NCBI GenBank assembly: GCA_047921175.1 | Contig: JBLRWQ010000063.1 | Span: 1 to 16,347 of the forward strand | Origin: T1Sed10-7 sp047921175 | Lineage (GTDB): Bacteria > Actinomycetota > Nitriliruptoria > Nitriliruptorales > Nitriliruptoraceae | DNA length: 16,347 nt | Direction of reading: 5' to 3' | Shown here: piece by piece, positions 7,365 to 14,141 of the stretch | How positions within the stretch are numbered: position 1 is the first letter of the stretch | Layout: every line of letters begins with the position of its first letter | Made by a program: the position numbers and the translations under genes | Notes under the pieces: model-generated | Databases searched by the model: none | The model's input: the letters and a program-made list of their open reading frames with translations, nothing else | Told to the model about the DNA's origin: nothing

Positions 7365-8630
7365 TCAGCGCGCCGCGGGCGGCTCCTCCTGGTCGAGCTC
7401 CCAGCCGCGGGTCTCGGGGAGGAACCAGAACCCGAGCGCGATGACCGCCGTCCCGACCCCGATCCAGCGGGCAGCCGCCGCGAAGCCGCCGGTCAGGTCC
7501 GCGAGCAGCCCGAAGGCCAGCAACCCGGTCACCGCACCGAGCACCCCCGCGACCGTCTCCCAGCCGGCCACGGTCGCCCGCACGCTGGTCGGCACGAGCT
7601 CGGCCACCATGGCACCGGTCGGGGGCGCGAACGCGCTGGATGCCGCCAACGCGAGCAGGTAGCCGATCGCCAGATCGCGGGTCGTGCCCGCGTAGGCGTA
7701 GGTCACCGCCAGGCCGGTCAGCGCCATCGACGCGCCGGCCGTGGCGGTCCGCCCCAGGCGATCCGCTGCCCAGCGACCGATGACCAGCCCCAGCAGCCCG
7801 GCCGGACCCGCCGCGAGCACCAGGGTGGACAGCAGCAGGGGGGAGGCGCCGAGCACCCCCTCGCCGTACACGAACAGGTAGGTGAAGCCCGGCCCGGTCG
7901 CCAGCGCGATGGCGCCGACCAGGGTCGCGAGCAGCGCCACGCGGCCGACGAGCTGGCGCGGGATCCGCCCGGGCATGCCGGTCGCGGCGACCTTGCCCGC
8001 CGCGATGGCCGGTTCCCGGATGCGCCGTGCCAACACGGGCAGGAGCAGCAGTGGGAGCAGGGACAGGCCCATCACGACCCGGAACGACGGCTCGCCGGGA
8101 AGCAGACCGCGTCCAACGGCGATGATGCCGGCGCCGAGCCCGTACCCGGCCGCGATCAGCGCCAGCGACCACGCACGGGATCGGCTGTCGGTCTCCTCCG
8201 CGGCGATCACCCCGGCCAGCGCGTTGATGGCGGACAGCAGGGGCCGCGCCAGGGCCACGATCGCCACGAAGGCCCAGAAGCTCCACGCCAGGGCCGCCAG
8301 CGTCGTCAGGGCGAGGCCCATCCCCGCCGAGGCCAGCAGCACCCGTCGGCGTCCGAGCCGGTCCGCCAGCGCCGCGGTCGGCAGGCTGCCGAGCGAGGAC
8401 AGTCGGATCAGGGCGAGCGCCAGCCCGAGCGTGGTCGCCGGGAGGCCCAGTTCGTCCAGCGCGCCGTCCCCGACCACCTCGCCGTAGGTGACCGCGACGT
8501 CGCGGATCACCGTGGTGACGCCGAACTGGGCGATGCCGGAGGCGACCGACAGGACCGTGACCGACAGGATCGGCACCGTCAGCCAGCCGGGCCACCACCG
8601 GCCGGCCCGAGCTCGCGCGGGATCGCCCAC
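7365..8630 (-). CDS. Major facilitator superfamily transporter, substrate unknown
   Basis: This 421-residue inner-membrane carrier has the hydrophobic pattern of about 12 helices. The family's loop 2-3 motif is clear (ALADRLGRRRVLLAS), with a second copy in the other half (GRWAADRLGRTATAGAS). The C-terminus ends with LPETRGWELDQEE, like the PETRG/PETKG motif of the sugar-porter and metabolite-proton symporter branches. I cannot name the substrate. I chose the GTG at 8630: AGGAA lies 4 bases upstream (8635-8639 on the opposite strand) and the first helix starts about 17 residues in. The open frame continues upstream to 8858 but would run into the divergent xth gene. A TACCGT hexamer (8658-8663) is a possible -10. 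The gene is divergent from xth and convergent with the 6018 gene. Confidence 0.88.
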   Translation of the reverse strand: MGDPARARAGRWWPGWLTVPILSVTVLSVASGIAQFGVTTVIRDVAVTYGEVVGDGALDELGLPATTLGLALALIRLSSLGSLPTAALADRLGRRRVLLASAGMGLALTTLAALAWSFWAFVAIVALARPLLSAINALAGVIAAEETDSRSRAWSLALIAAGYGLGAGIIAVGRGLLPGEPSFRVVMGLSLLPLLLLPVLARRIREPAIAAGKVAATGMPGRIPRQLVGRVALLATLVGAIALATGPGFTYLFVYGEGVLGASPLLLSTLVLAAGPAGLLGLVIGRWAADRLGRTATAGASMALTGLAVTYAYAGTTRDLAIGYLLALAASSAFAPPTGAMVAELVPTSVRATVAGWETVAGVLGAVTGLLAFGLLADLTGGFAAAARWIGVGTAVIALGFWFLPETRGWELDQEEPPAAR

Positions 8631-8657
8631 GGGGTTCCTGTCGCTCGTGGCAGGCAG

Positions 8658-8663
8658 ACGGTA
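8658..8663 (-). promoter_or_regulatory. Possible -10 element of the MFS gene
   Basis: On the minus strand the hexamer reads TACCGT, about 28 bases before the GTG at 8630. This leaves room for a start site near 8651 and a short leader with the AGGAA ribosome-binding site. No clear -35 is visible. Confidence 0.35.
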
Positions 8664-8695
8664 TCGGCCCGGGCCGGCCGGCCCACGCCACCGGG

Positions 8696-8701
8696 TAGCG
8701 T
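8696..8701 (+). promoter_or_regulatory. -10 element of xth, leaderless arrangement
   Basis: TAGCGT is followed by 7 bases (CCCGCCC) and then the ATG of xth. There is no Shine-Dalgarno sequence. A TANNNT -10 at this distance places the transcription start on or next to the A of ATG, as in leaderless actinobacterial genes. Confidence 0.5.
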
Positions 8702-8708
8702 CCCGCCC

Positions 8709-9488
8709 ATGCGCCTCGTGACCTGGAACGTCAACTCGCTGCGCGCCCGCCTGCCCCGGGTCCGCGAACTCCTCGACACCCTCCGGCCCGACGTCGTCTG
8801 CGTCCAGGAGACCAAGGTCGCGGCGGAGACGTTCCCCCATGCGGCGCTGGCGGACCACGGCTATCGCGCCGTGGAGGCTTCCGAGGGACGCTGGAACGGG
8901 GTGGCCCTGCTCGTGCCCGCCAGCACCGAGGTGGAGGACGTCGTGACCGGGCTACCGGGCGCTCCGGATCCCACCGAGGCGCGCTGGGTGGAGGCGAGCG
9001 TCGACGGGGTGCGGGTCGCCTCGGTGTACGTCCCGAACGGGCGTGACCGCGACCACCCGATGTTCACGGCCAAGCTGCGCTTCCTGGAGGCGATGCGCGA
9101 CCACCTGATCGGGCTGGTGGCAGCCGGCCCGGTGGTGGTGGCCGGCGACGTGAACATCGCTCCCGAGGACCGCGATGTCTGGGACGTGGCCCAGGCCGGT
9201 CTGACCACCCACACCACCCCCGAGGAGCGCGAGCGCCTGGCCGCGGTCACCGCGGTCGGCCTGCAGGATGCCTACCGGGCCGTGGCCCCCGACGGTGAGG
9301 GCTTCACCTGGTGGGACTACCGGCTCCGTTCCTTCCAGCGCGGCTTCGGCATGCGCATCGACCTGGCCCTGGTCAGCCACGACCTGTCCGTCTCCGCCTG
9401 CGAGGTGCGGACCGGCTTCCGGCACCCGAACGACGCTGGCGACAAGCCCTCCGACCACGCCCCCGTCGTGGTGGAGCTGGCCCGCTGA
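8709..9488 (+). CDS. xth: Exodeoxyribonuclease III / AP endonuclease
   Basis: This 259-residue enzyme of the exonuclease-endonuclease-phosphatase fold cuts DNA at abasic sites and trims 3' ends in base excision repair. All ExoIII motifs are present: WNVNSLR with Asn7, QETK with the metal-binding Glu34, YVPNG with Tyr107 and Asn110, GDVNIAPEDRDVWD with Asp147 and Asn149, RIDLAL with Asp218, and SDHAPV with Asp249 and His250. The length is typical. The frame is open far upstream, but the protein begins right at the first beta strand with the ATG at 8709, and a TAGCGT -10 lies 7 bases before it. The gene is divergent from the MFS gene (78-bp gap) and its stop lies only 7 bp from the convergent stop of the znuC-like gene. 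Confidence 0.95.
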   Translation: MRLVTWNVNSLRARLPRVRELLDTLRPDVVCVQETKVAAETFPHAALADHGYRAVEASEGRWNGVALLVPASTEVEDVVTGLPGAPDPTEARWVEASVDGVRVASVYVPNGRDRDHPMFTAKLRFLEAMRDHLIGLVAAGPVVVAGDVNIAPEDRDVWDVAQAGLTTHTTPEERERLAAVTAVGLQDAYRAVAPDGEGFTWWDYRLRSFQRGFGMRIDLALVSHDLSVSACEVRTGFRHPNDAGDKPSDHAPVVVELAR

Positions 9489-9495
9489 CGACGTC

Positions 9496-10350
9496 TCAGT
9501 TGCCGAGGTGCTCGTCGTGGCGGTGGTCGTGCGGGTTGGGGTCGTCGAGGACCAGCGTGCCGTCCTGCAGCACATGCACGTGACCGCCGTAGGCCCGCCC
9601 GAGGAGCTCCGGCGTGAGCACGTCGTCGGGATGGCCGGCGCCGATCACCTCGGTGGCCATCAAGACGGCGACATCGGCCAGGCGCGCGGTGCCGACGTCG
9701 TGCGTGGTCAGCACGACCAGGTTGCCGCGGTCGCGTTCACTCGCGACCACCTCGGTGATGGTCTCCTGGGTGACCAGGTCCAGCCCGGTGATGGGCTCGT
9801 CGAGCAGGAGGATCTCGGCCCGCTGCGCCAGTCCCTGCGCGACGTAGACCCGTTGGCGCTGCCCGCCGGACAGCTCGCGCAACTGGCGCAGGCGCAGGTC
9901 GTCGATGCGGAGGCGGTCGATCGCGTCCTCGATGGCGGTGCGGTCCTCCGCGGTGAGCCGCCCCAGGGCCCCGCGGCGGGCGTAGGCGCCCATGCGTACC
10001 GTCTCCTGGACGGTCAGGGGGACGGCCTCGTTCGCGACGGTGGTCTGCAGGACGTGCGCGACGAGGTTGCGCCGGGACGTCCCTGAGTGACCTGCGATCC
10101 GGACCCGGCCGCGGGTCGGCCTGACGAGGCCGGAGATGGTGGAGACCAGCGTGCTCTTGCCCGAGCCGTTGGGGCCGATCACCGCGACGACCGTGCCGCC
10201 GCGCAGTTCGAGGTCGATCTCGCGCAGGGCATCGATGTCGCCGTAGGAGACCGACACGCCCTCGAGTCGGACCGTCGGACCCCCGGCCCGTGGCCGCGCG
10301 GCCACCGCACCCCGCCGGCTCGGCGGTGGCATACTAGGAACGGTTCCCAT
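9496..10350 (-). CDS. znuC: Zinc (metal) ABC transporter ATP-binding protein, ZnuC-like
   Basis: This 284-residue ABC ATPase drives metal import, probably zinc, from the cytoplasmic face. It has Walker A GPNGSGKST (59-67), a Q-loop (VLQTT), the signature LSGGQRQR, Walker B ILLLDEP, the D-loop GLD and the switch His in TTHDV. The tail ends in PHDHRHDEHLGN, with four His in eight residues (274-281), a possible metal-binding extension. I prefer the ATG at 10350, which has GAGGAAG upstream (10354-10360 on the opposite strand). The ATG at 10332 would give 278 residues. The gene is divergent from the binding-protein gene and shares a palindromic site with it, which is the main evidence for zinc. 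It is unusual that the ATPase gene lies on the other strand from its permease gene. Manganese is the main alternative substrate. Confidence 0.85.
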   Translation of the reverse strand: MGTVPSMPPPSRRGAVAARPRAGGPTVRLEGVSVSYGDIDALREIDLELRGGTVVAVIGPNGSGKSTLVSTISGLVRPTRGRVRIAGHSGTSRRNLVAHVLQTTVANEAVPLTVQETVRMGAYARRGALGRLTAEDRTAIEDAIDRLRIDDLRLRQLRELSGGQRQRVYVAQGLAQRAEILLLDEPITGLDLVTQETITEVVASERDRGNLVVLTTHDVGTARLADVAVLMATEVIGAGHPDDVLTPELLGRAYGGHVHVLQDGTLVLDDPNPHDHRHDEHLGN

Positions 10351-10353
10351 TAT
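10331..10353. promoter_or_regulatory. Palindromic operator between the znuC-like and znuA-like genes, probable Zur site
   Basis: The centre is GGAACGGTTCC, a perfect 5-1-5 palindrome. The flanks extend it to 23 bases, with 9 of 11 pairs matching around G10342. The size and the odd centre resemble the 7-1-7 sites of actinobacterial Zur/Fur proteins (TGAAAATGATTTTCA type, from memory), but the bases are more GC-rich and only part of that consensus is matched. It lies directly upstream of a TATCTT -10 for znuA and over the start codon of znuC, so one bound repressor could block both genes. The assignment to Zur rests on the neighbouring repressor gene. Confidence 0.55.
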
Positions 10354-10356
10354 CTT
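10351..10356 (+). promoter_or_regulatory. Possible -10 element of the znuA-like gene
   Basis: TATCTT fits TANNNT. It lies at the edge of the palindrome 10331-10353, which would occupy the spacer and -35 region. A start near 10363 would give a leader of about 110 bases before the ATG at 10475. Confidence 0.35.
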
Positions 10357-10376
10357 CCTCGACCCGCGGCCCTGGG

Positions 10377-10382
10377 ACCGTA
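10377..10382 (-). promoter_or_regulatory. Possible -10 element of the znuC-like gene
   Basis: On the minus strand this reads TACGGT. A start near 10370 would give a leader of about 20 bases containing GAGGAAG and would place the palindrome just downstream of the start. A second candidate is GATAAT (10349-10354, minus), which would fit the later ATG at 10332. Confidence 0.3.
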
Positions 10383-10474
10383 GCGAACCGGATGCGCACG
10401 CGACGTGCCTCCGACCGCCCCCGGTCCCGGACCTCCGCACCCCTCGCTCCCGATCCCGCACGCCGAGGACCGCC

Positions 10475-11506
10475 ATGCCCAAGTATCCCACCTACCCCCG
10501 CACCGCCCGGCGGCGACTCCGGACCATCGTCGCCAGCTGGTCCGTCGCCGTGGTGGTCCTCACCGCCTGCGGCGAGGCCGCCGACGGTCAGCCGGCGGCC
10601 TCGAGCGCCGATGCTCTCCCCGTCGTCGTGGCGACCACCTCCATCATCGGGGATCTGGTCGCGACCCTCGTCGAGGACGATGCCGAGGTGGTCGTGCTGC
10701 TGCCTCCCGGGGTCGACCCGCACGGCTACCAGCCCTCCGCGGACGACGGCCGCGTGCTGCGCCAGGCCGACCTCGTGGTCGCGAACGGCCTGCTGCTCGA
10801 GGAGGGCCTGGTGTCCGTGCTCGAGACCGTCGCGGAGGAGGGCGGCACCGTCCTGACCCTGGCCGACAAGCTCGACCCGATCGAGTTCGACGGGCACGAC
10901 GAGCACGCCCGCGAGGGCGATGACGACGACCATGACGACGACCATGGCGACGAGGACCCGCACTTCTGGTTCGACCCGCTGCGGACGGCCGACGCGGTGG
11001 AGCGCATCGCGGCCGAGCTCGCGTCCCTGGACACCGGGCCCGACGCCGCCACCTGGACCGCACGCGGTGCGGCGTTCGCCGAGGAGCTGCGTGAGCTCGA
11101 CGCACAGCTGAGCGGGTGGTTCGCCACCATCCCGGACGACAACCGCACGATCGTGACCAACCACGACTCGCTGGGCTACCTCGCGGACCGCTACGACCTC
11201 GAGGTCGTCGCCACCGTGATCCCCGGCTCGTCGACGCAGGTCGAGGCGAACCCCCAGAGCTTCGCGGCCCTGATCGGCACCGTCGAGGAGCTCGGGATCG
11301 ACGTCGTCTTCGCGGAGAACACCGACGCGACGGTGCTGGCCGAGCAGCTCGCCAGCGAGGTCCTCGGTCGCGGTGACCTCGAGGTCGAGGTCGTCCGCAT
11401 CTACACCGACGCGCTCGGTGAGCCGGGCTCCGGCGCGGAGACCTACGTCGGGTTGCTGACCACCACCTCGACCCTGATCGTGGAGGCCCTCGGCGGCAGC
11501 GTCTGA
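10475..11506 (+). CDS. znuA: Zinc ABC transporter substrate-binding lipoprotein, ZnuA-like
   Basis: This 343-residue protein captures metal outside the membrane and hands it to the permease. A basic start and a hydrophobic stretch end in the lipobox VLTAC (Cys32), so it is lipid-anchored. The cluster A-I metal-binding His residues are visible: His83 in GVDPHGYQP, His163 in DPHFWFDP and His230 in TNHDSLGYLA, with Glu281/Asp284 in FAENTD as the likely fourth site. His at the third site (TNHDS) is the zinc-type pattern; manganese proteins usually have Glu there. Residues 140-163 form an Asp/His-rich loop (HDEHAREGDDDDHDDDHGDEDPH), typical of zinc-binding proteins. The ATG has GAGGA at 10465-10469. 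The gene is divergent from znuC, and znuB follows after a strong stem-loop. Confidence 0.93.
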   Translation: MPKYPTYPRTARRRLRTIVASWSVAVVVLTACGEAADGQPAASSADALPVVVATTSIIGDLVATLVEDDAEVVVLLPPGVDPHGYQPSADDGRVLRQADLVVANGLLLEEGLVSVLETVAEEGGTVLTLADKLDPIEFDGHDEHAREGDDDDHDDDHGDEDPHFWFDPLRTADAVERIAAELASLDTGPDAATWTARGAAFAEELRELDAQLSGWFATIPDDNRTIVTNHDSLGYLADRYDLEVVATVIPGSSTQVEANPQSFAALIGTVEELGIDVVFAENTDATVLAEQLASEVLGRGDLEVEVVRIYTDALGEPGSGAETYVGLLTTTSTLIVEALGGSV

Positions 11507-11520
11507 CCCTGCTGCTCCCC

Positions 11521-11554
11521 GTGGCCGGGTGCGCGCGCGAGCGCGCCCGGCCAC
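11521..11554 (+). terminator. Strong stem-loop between znuA and znuB
   Basis: GTGGCCGGG (11521-11529) pairs perfectly with CCCGGCCAC (11546-11554). The pairing continues inward through TGCGC/GCGCG (one T-G pair), giving about 14 bp around a 6-base loop. It starts 15 bases after the znuA stop. No T-tract follows. It may be a full or partial terminator, or an RNA-stabilising 3' end that keeps znuA mRNA above znuB mRNA. Confidence 0.55.
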
Positions 11555-11559
11555 GACGC

Positions 11560-11565
11560 TACGTT
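11560..11565 (+). promoter_or_regulatory. Possible -10 element of the znuB-like gene
   Basis: TACGTT fits TANNNT and lies 6 bases after the stem-loop, leaving about 40 bases of leader before the ATG at 11613. No -35 is evident because that region is the stem-loop itself. A weak call. Confidence 0.25.
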
Positions 11566-11612
11566 GCGCTCCGGGCCCGCGTAGGGCGACGGCCCTCGCT
11601 GAGGCGGACGAG

Positions 11613-12479
11613 ATGCTCGAGCTGATCCTGGAGCCCTTCGCGTTCCAGTTCATGCGCAACGGCCTCTACGCGGGACTGCTCACCGTCCTGATGGCCTCGC
11701 TGGTGGGCACCTGGGTGGTCCTCCGTGGCCTGTCGTTCATGGGTGACGCCATGGCGCACGGGGTCCTCCCCGGGATCGCCGTCGCCTTCCTGCTCGGGGC
11801 CAACCTCCTCGTCGGCGCCGCGGTCAGCGCGACGGTCATGATCGCGGGCATCTCGATCGCGTCCGCGCGTGGTCGGCTCGGGGACGACACGGCGATCGGG
11901 CTGCTGTTCGTCGGCATGCTCGCGCTCGGTGTCACGATCATCTCGGCCCGCGGCGCGTACGCCGGGGATCTCACCACGATCCTGTTCGGTGACCCGATCG
12001 GGGTGAGCCGTGCGGCGCTACGCACCCTGCTGATCGCGACCGTCGGCACCGTGGCCGTCACCGTCCTGCTCTACCGGCCCTTCCTCGTGCTGTCGTTCAG
12101 CCGGGCGAAGGCCAAGGTGCTGGGGCTGGCGCCGGGGCTCGCCCACCTCGCCATGCTGGTCCTGATCGCGACGGTGATCGTCACGGCCTTCCGTGCCGTG
12201 GGCACCCTGCTCGTGTTCGCGTTCCTGGTGGCTCCCCCGGCGACCGCGTCGTTGCTGGTCCGCCGGGTGCCCCTGATGATGGCGATCTCGGTCCTGCTCG
12301 GGTCGCTCAGCGTGGTGGCGGGGCTGGTGATCAGCTTCCACTACGGCACCGCCACGGCGGCGACGATCGCCGGCATCACCGTCCTGATCTTCTTCGTGGT
12401 CCTGACCCTGCAGGAGGCGGTGACCGTGACGCGCGACGTCGTCACCCGTCGGGGGCGCCGGCGGACTGCCCCCGTGTGA
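11613..12479 (+). CDS. znuB: Zinc ABC transporter permease, ZnuB-like (ABC-3 family)
   Basis: This 288-residue integral membrane protein is the channel of the metal importer, expected to work as a dimer with two ATPase subunits. Its hydrophobic pattern gives about eight helices. ABC-3 landmarks are present: GTWVVLRGLSFMGDAMAHGV followed by LPGIAVAFLLG, a central GDLTTILFGDPIGVS, and GTLLVFAFLVAPPATASLL. The ATG at 11613 has GAGG at 11601-11604 and puts the first residues at the usual family start. The open frame extends to 11529 but would run into the stem-loop. The 106-bp gap after znuA holds a strong hairpin and a possible separate -10. The last 38 bases overlap the 3' end of the opposite-strand zur gene. 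Confidence 0.93.
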   Translation: MLELILEPFAFQFMRNGLYAGLLTVLMASLVGTWVVLRGLSFMGDAMAHGVLPGIAVAFLLGANLLVGAAVSATVMIAGISIASARGRLGDDTAIGLLFVGMLALGVTIISARGAYAGDLTTILFGDPIGVSRAALRTLLIATVGTVAVTVLLYRPFLVLSFSRAKAKVLGLAPGLAHLAMLVLIATVIVTAFRAVGTLLVFAFLVAPPATASLLVRRVPLMMAISVLLGSLSVVAGLVISFHYGTATAATIAGITVLIFFVVLTLQEAVTVTRDVVTRRGRRRTAPV

Positions 12480-12939
12480 GCCGTGGCCCGTCCAGGCTGT
12501 CCTGCGCGGGGCAGTCCGGGCAGGCACCGACCAGCTCGAGCCGGTGCGAGTCGATCACGTAGCCCTGTTGGACGTGGGCCTCGGTGGCCGCCGCGGCCAG
12601 CGCCCGCTCGATCGCCGGTGGCAGCACCACGTCATCGATCCGGCCACAGCCCGAGCAGACCACGTGGTGGTGGTGCTCGGACAGCTCCTCGGTCAGCTCG
12701 TAGCGTGCGACATCGTCGGTGGAGGTGATCCGCTCCACCGCCCCGCACTGCTCCAGGATCGCGAGGTTGCGGTACAGCGAGCTCTGGGACTGCGATGCAC
12801 CGTGCCCCAGCAGCTCGGCGATGGTGACCGGACGCCCGAGGTCGAGCAACAGCTCGACCAGCTGCCGACGACCGCGCGTGTAGCGCTGGCGGCTACGCCG
12901 CAGCTGCTCGTCGACGATGTCGTGGACCTCGGTAGCCAT
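12442..12939 (-). CDS. zur: Fur-family metal-responsive repressor, probable zinc regulator Zur
   Basis: This 165-residue DNA-binding protein has an N-terminal winged helix (about 18-85, with YTRGRRQLVELLLDLGRPVT and SSLYRNLAILEQCGAVER). A C-terminal dimerisation and metal domain follows. HHHH (89-92), CSGC (Cys95, Cys98), His132 and CPDC (Cys140, Cys143) give the structural zinc site made of two CxxC pairs and the regulatory His residues. Fur, PerR and Zur cannot be told apart safely by these motifs. The adjacent zinc transporter genes point to Zur. The ATG has no Shine-Dalgarno sequence, but TAGGCT (12946-12951, minus) lies 6 bases upstream, suggesting a leaderless mRNA. The gene converges on znuB and overlaps its 3' end by 38 bp. 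Confidence 0.9.
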   Translation of the reverse strand: MATEVHDIVDEQLRRSRQRYTRGRRQLVELLLDLGRPVTIAELLGHGASQSQSSLYRNLAILEQCGAVERITSTDDVARYELTEELSEHHHHVVCSGCGRIDDVVLPPAIERALAAAATEAHVQQGYVIDSHRLELVGACPDCPAQDSLDGPRLTRGQSAGAPDG

Positions 12940-12945
12940 GACGGG

Positions 12946-12951
12946 AGCCTA
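12946..12951 (-). promoter_or_regulatory. -10 element of zur, leaderless arrangement
   Basis: On the minus strand this reads TAGGCT, then CCCGTC, then the ATG of zur. The distance of 6 bases and the lack of a ribosome-binding site fit a leaderless transcript. CGTTC-TCG-GAACG (12955-12967), a 5-bp-arm inverted repeat, lies just upstream and could be an autoregulatory site. Confidence 0.45.
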
Positions 12952-12997
12952 CTGCGTTCTCGGAACGGCCAGGAGCGGGCCCGGCGGCGACCCCCGT

Positions 12998-13003
12998 TAG
13001 ACT
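12998..13003 (+). promoter_or_regulatory. Possible -10 element of the parvulin lipoprotein-mazG unit
   Basis: TAGACT fits TANNNT and is preceded by CGT. A start near 13010 would leave a leader of about 70 bases before the GTG at 13083. No -35 is recognisable. Confidence 0.4.
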
Positions 13004-13082
13004 CGCTGCCCGCGCGCCCACGTCGCCGCCTGGCCGTCGTCGCTGGTCGTGGCCGTCGTCCCCGCCCCTCCCGGAGCCCGCC

Positions 13083-14141
13083 GTGCGCACCACCTGGACG
13101 TCCCTGCTCGCCGCTGCGACCGCGGCCGTCGTGCTCGCGGCCTGCACGCCACTGCCGCCGGCGTCGTCGGCGGCGGTGGTCGGGGAGACCCCGATCCCGC
13201 GGGAGCGCATCGAGGACGCGGTCACCGACCTGGACCTGGCCGGCCTACGTGACAGCATCGGGGCCAGCCTCCCGGTGGAGCTGGAGGGGGTGGAGCGGGA
13301 GGCCGCCGTACGGGCGGAGTTCGAGGCCCTCCTCCTCGACACCCAGCGGCGCATCCTCGACCTCTACATCCGCTTCGAGCTGGTCCAGCGTCTGGCCGAC
13401 GACGCGGGCGCTGTGGCCAGCGAGGCGGACGTGACCGACGCCCGCGACCAGCTGCTCGCCTCGATCGGGGGCCCGGGGGCCCTCGAGGGGGTCCTGCAGC
13501 AGTCGCGTCTGACCGAGACGATCTTCGAGGAGGTCATCGTCCGGCAGGAGGCGCTGGTCGCGGCCCTGCGCCGTGCGCTGCTCGAGGGGCAGCAGCTCGA
13601 GGTCCGCTCGCCCCGACACATCCTGCTCGCGACCGAGGCCGACGCCGAGGAGGTGCTCGCCGAGCTGGCCGCGGGTGCGGACTTCGCGGAGCTGGCCCGG
13701 GAGCGGTCGGAGGACCCCGGCAGCGCTGCCCAGGGCGGCGACCTCGGGCCGCAGCCCCGCGGCGCGTGGCTGGTCGAGTTCGACGACGCGGTCTGGGCTG
13801 CGGAGGTGGGTGAGGTCGTGGGGCCCATCCAGACCCAGGCCGGCTTCCACGTGATCGAGGTCCGCAGCGCCGAGACCCTCGGCCCGGAGGAGCTGTCCCT
13901 GGCCCAGGCGCAACAGCTCACCGACGGGGAGCTCGAGGCGCGCTTCTCCGCCATCCTGCTCGACACCGAGGTGGTGATCGATCCGGCCTTCGGGACCTGG
14001 GACGTCGGTCCTGGCGGTGCCACGGTCCAGCCGGCCCGGCCCGTCGGCGTCGGTGCGCCGCGGCCGCTCGCCGACCTGGATGCCGAGCTCACCCAGGACG
14101 AGCTGGACGAGCTCCTCGAGCAGCTCGGGGACGGCTCGTGA
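13083..14141 (+). CDS. Parvulin-type peptidyl-prolyl isomerase lipoprotein, SurA/PrsA-like
   Basis: This 352-residue protein has a signal peptide ending in the lipobox VLAAC (Cys21), so it is anchored on the outside of the membrane. It probably helps secreted proteins fold by cis-trans isomerisation of prolyl bonds. A SurA_N-like helical part covers about 30-165 (from AAVVGETPIPRERIEDAV). The rotamase domain follows at about 173-262: RSPRHILL with His179, a DFAELARERSEDPGSAAQGG stretch, and GFHVIEV with His256. Both parvulin His residues are kept. The last 90 residues are a Pro/Gly and acidic tail. The GTG has GGAG at 13073-13076. It overlaps mazG by GTGA, so the two are probably coupled. The name surA or prsA would overstate the match; sequence-specific clients are unknown. 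Confidence 0.88.
   Translation: MRTTWTSLLAAATAAVVLAACTPLPPASSAAVVGETPIPRERIEDAVTDLDLAGLRDSIGASLPVELEGVEREAAVRAEFEALLLDTQRRILDLYIRFELVQRLADDAGAVASEADVTDARDQLLASIGGPGALEGVLQQSRLTETIFEEVIVRQEALVAALRRALLEGQQLEVRSPRHILLATEADAEEVLAELAAGADFAELARERSEDPGSAAQGGDLGPQPRGAWLVEFDDAVWAAEVGEVVGPIQTQAGFHVIEVRSAETLGPEELSLAQAQQLTDGELEARFSAILLDTEVVIDPAFGTWDVGPGGATVQPARPVGVGAPRPLADLDAELTQDELDELLEQLGDGS

Noticed and set aside
6922..8691. 589-codon minus-strand frame overlapping the MFS gene and the 6018 gene
   Set aside because: Rich in Arg, Gly and Pro without membrane or domain pattern; it is the out-of-frame shadow of the MFS gene.
7332..8708. Upstream in-frame extension of xth through the MFS region
   Set aside because: The extension is antisense to the transporter, has biased low-complexity residues, and the ExoIII fold starts exactly at the ATG at 8709.
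8631..8858. N-terminal extension of the MFS protein beyond 8630
   Set aside because: It overlaps the xth coding start, has no transporter homology, and GTG 8630 has a ribosome-binding site.
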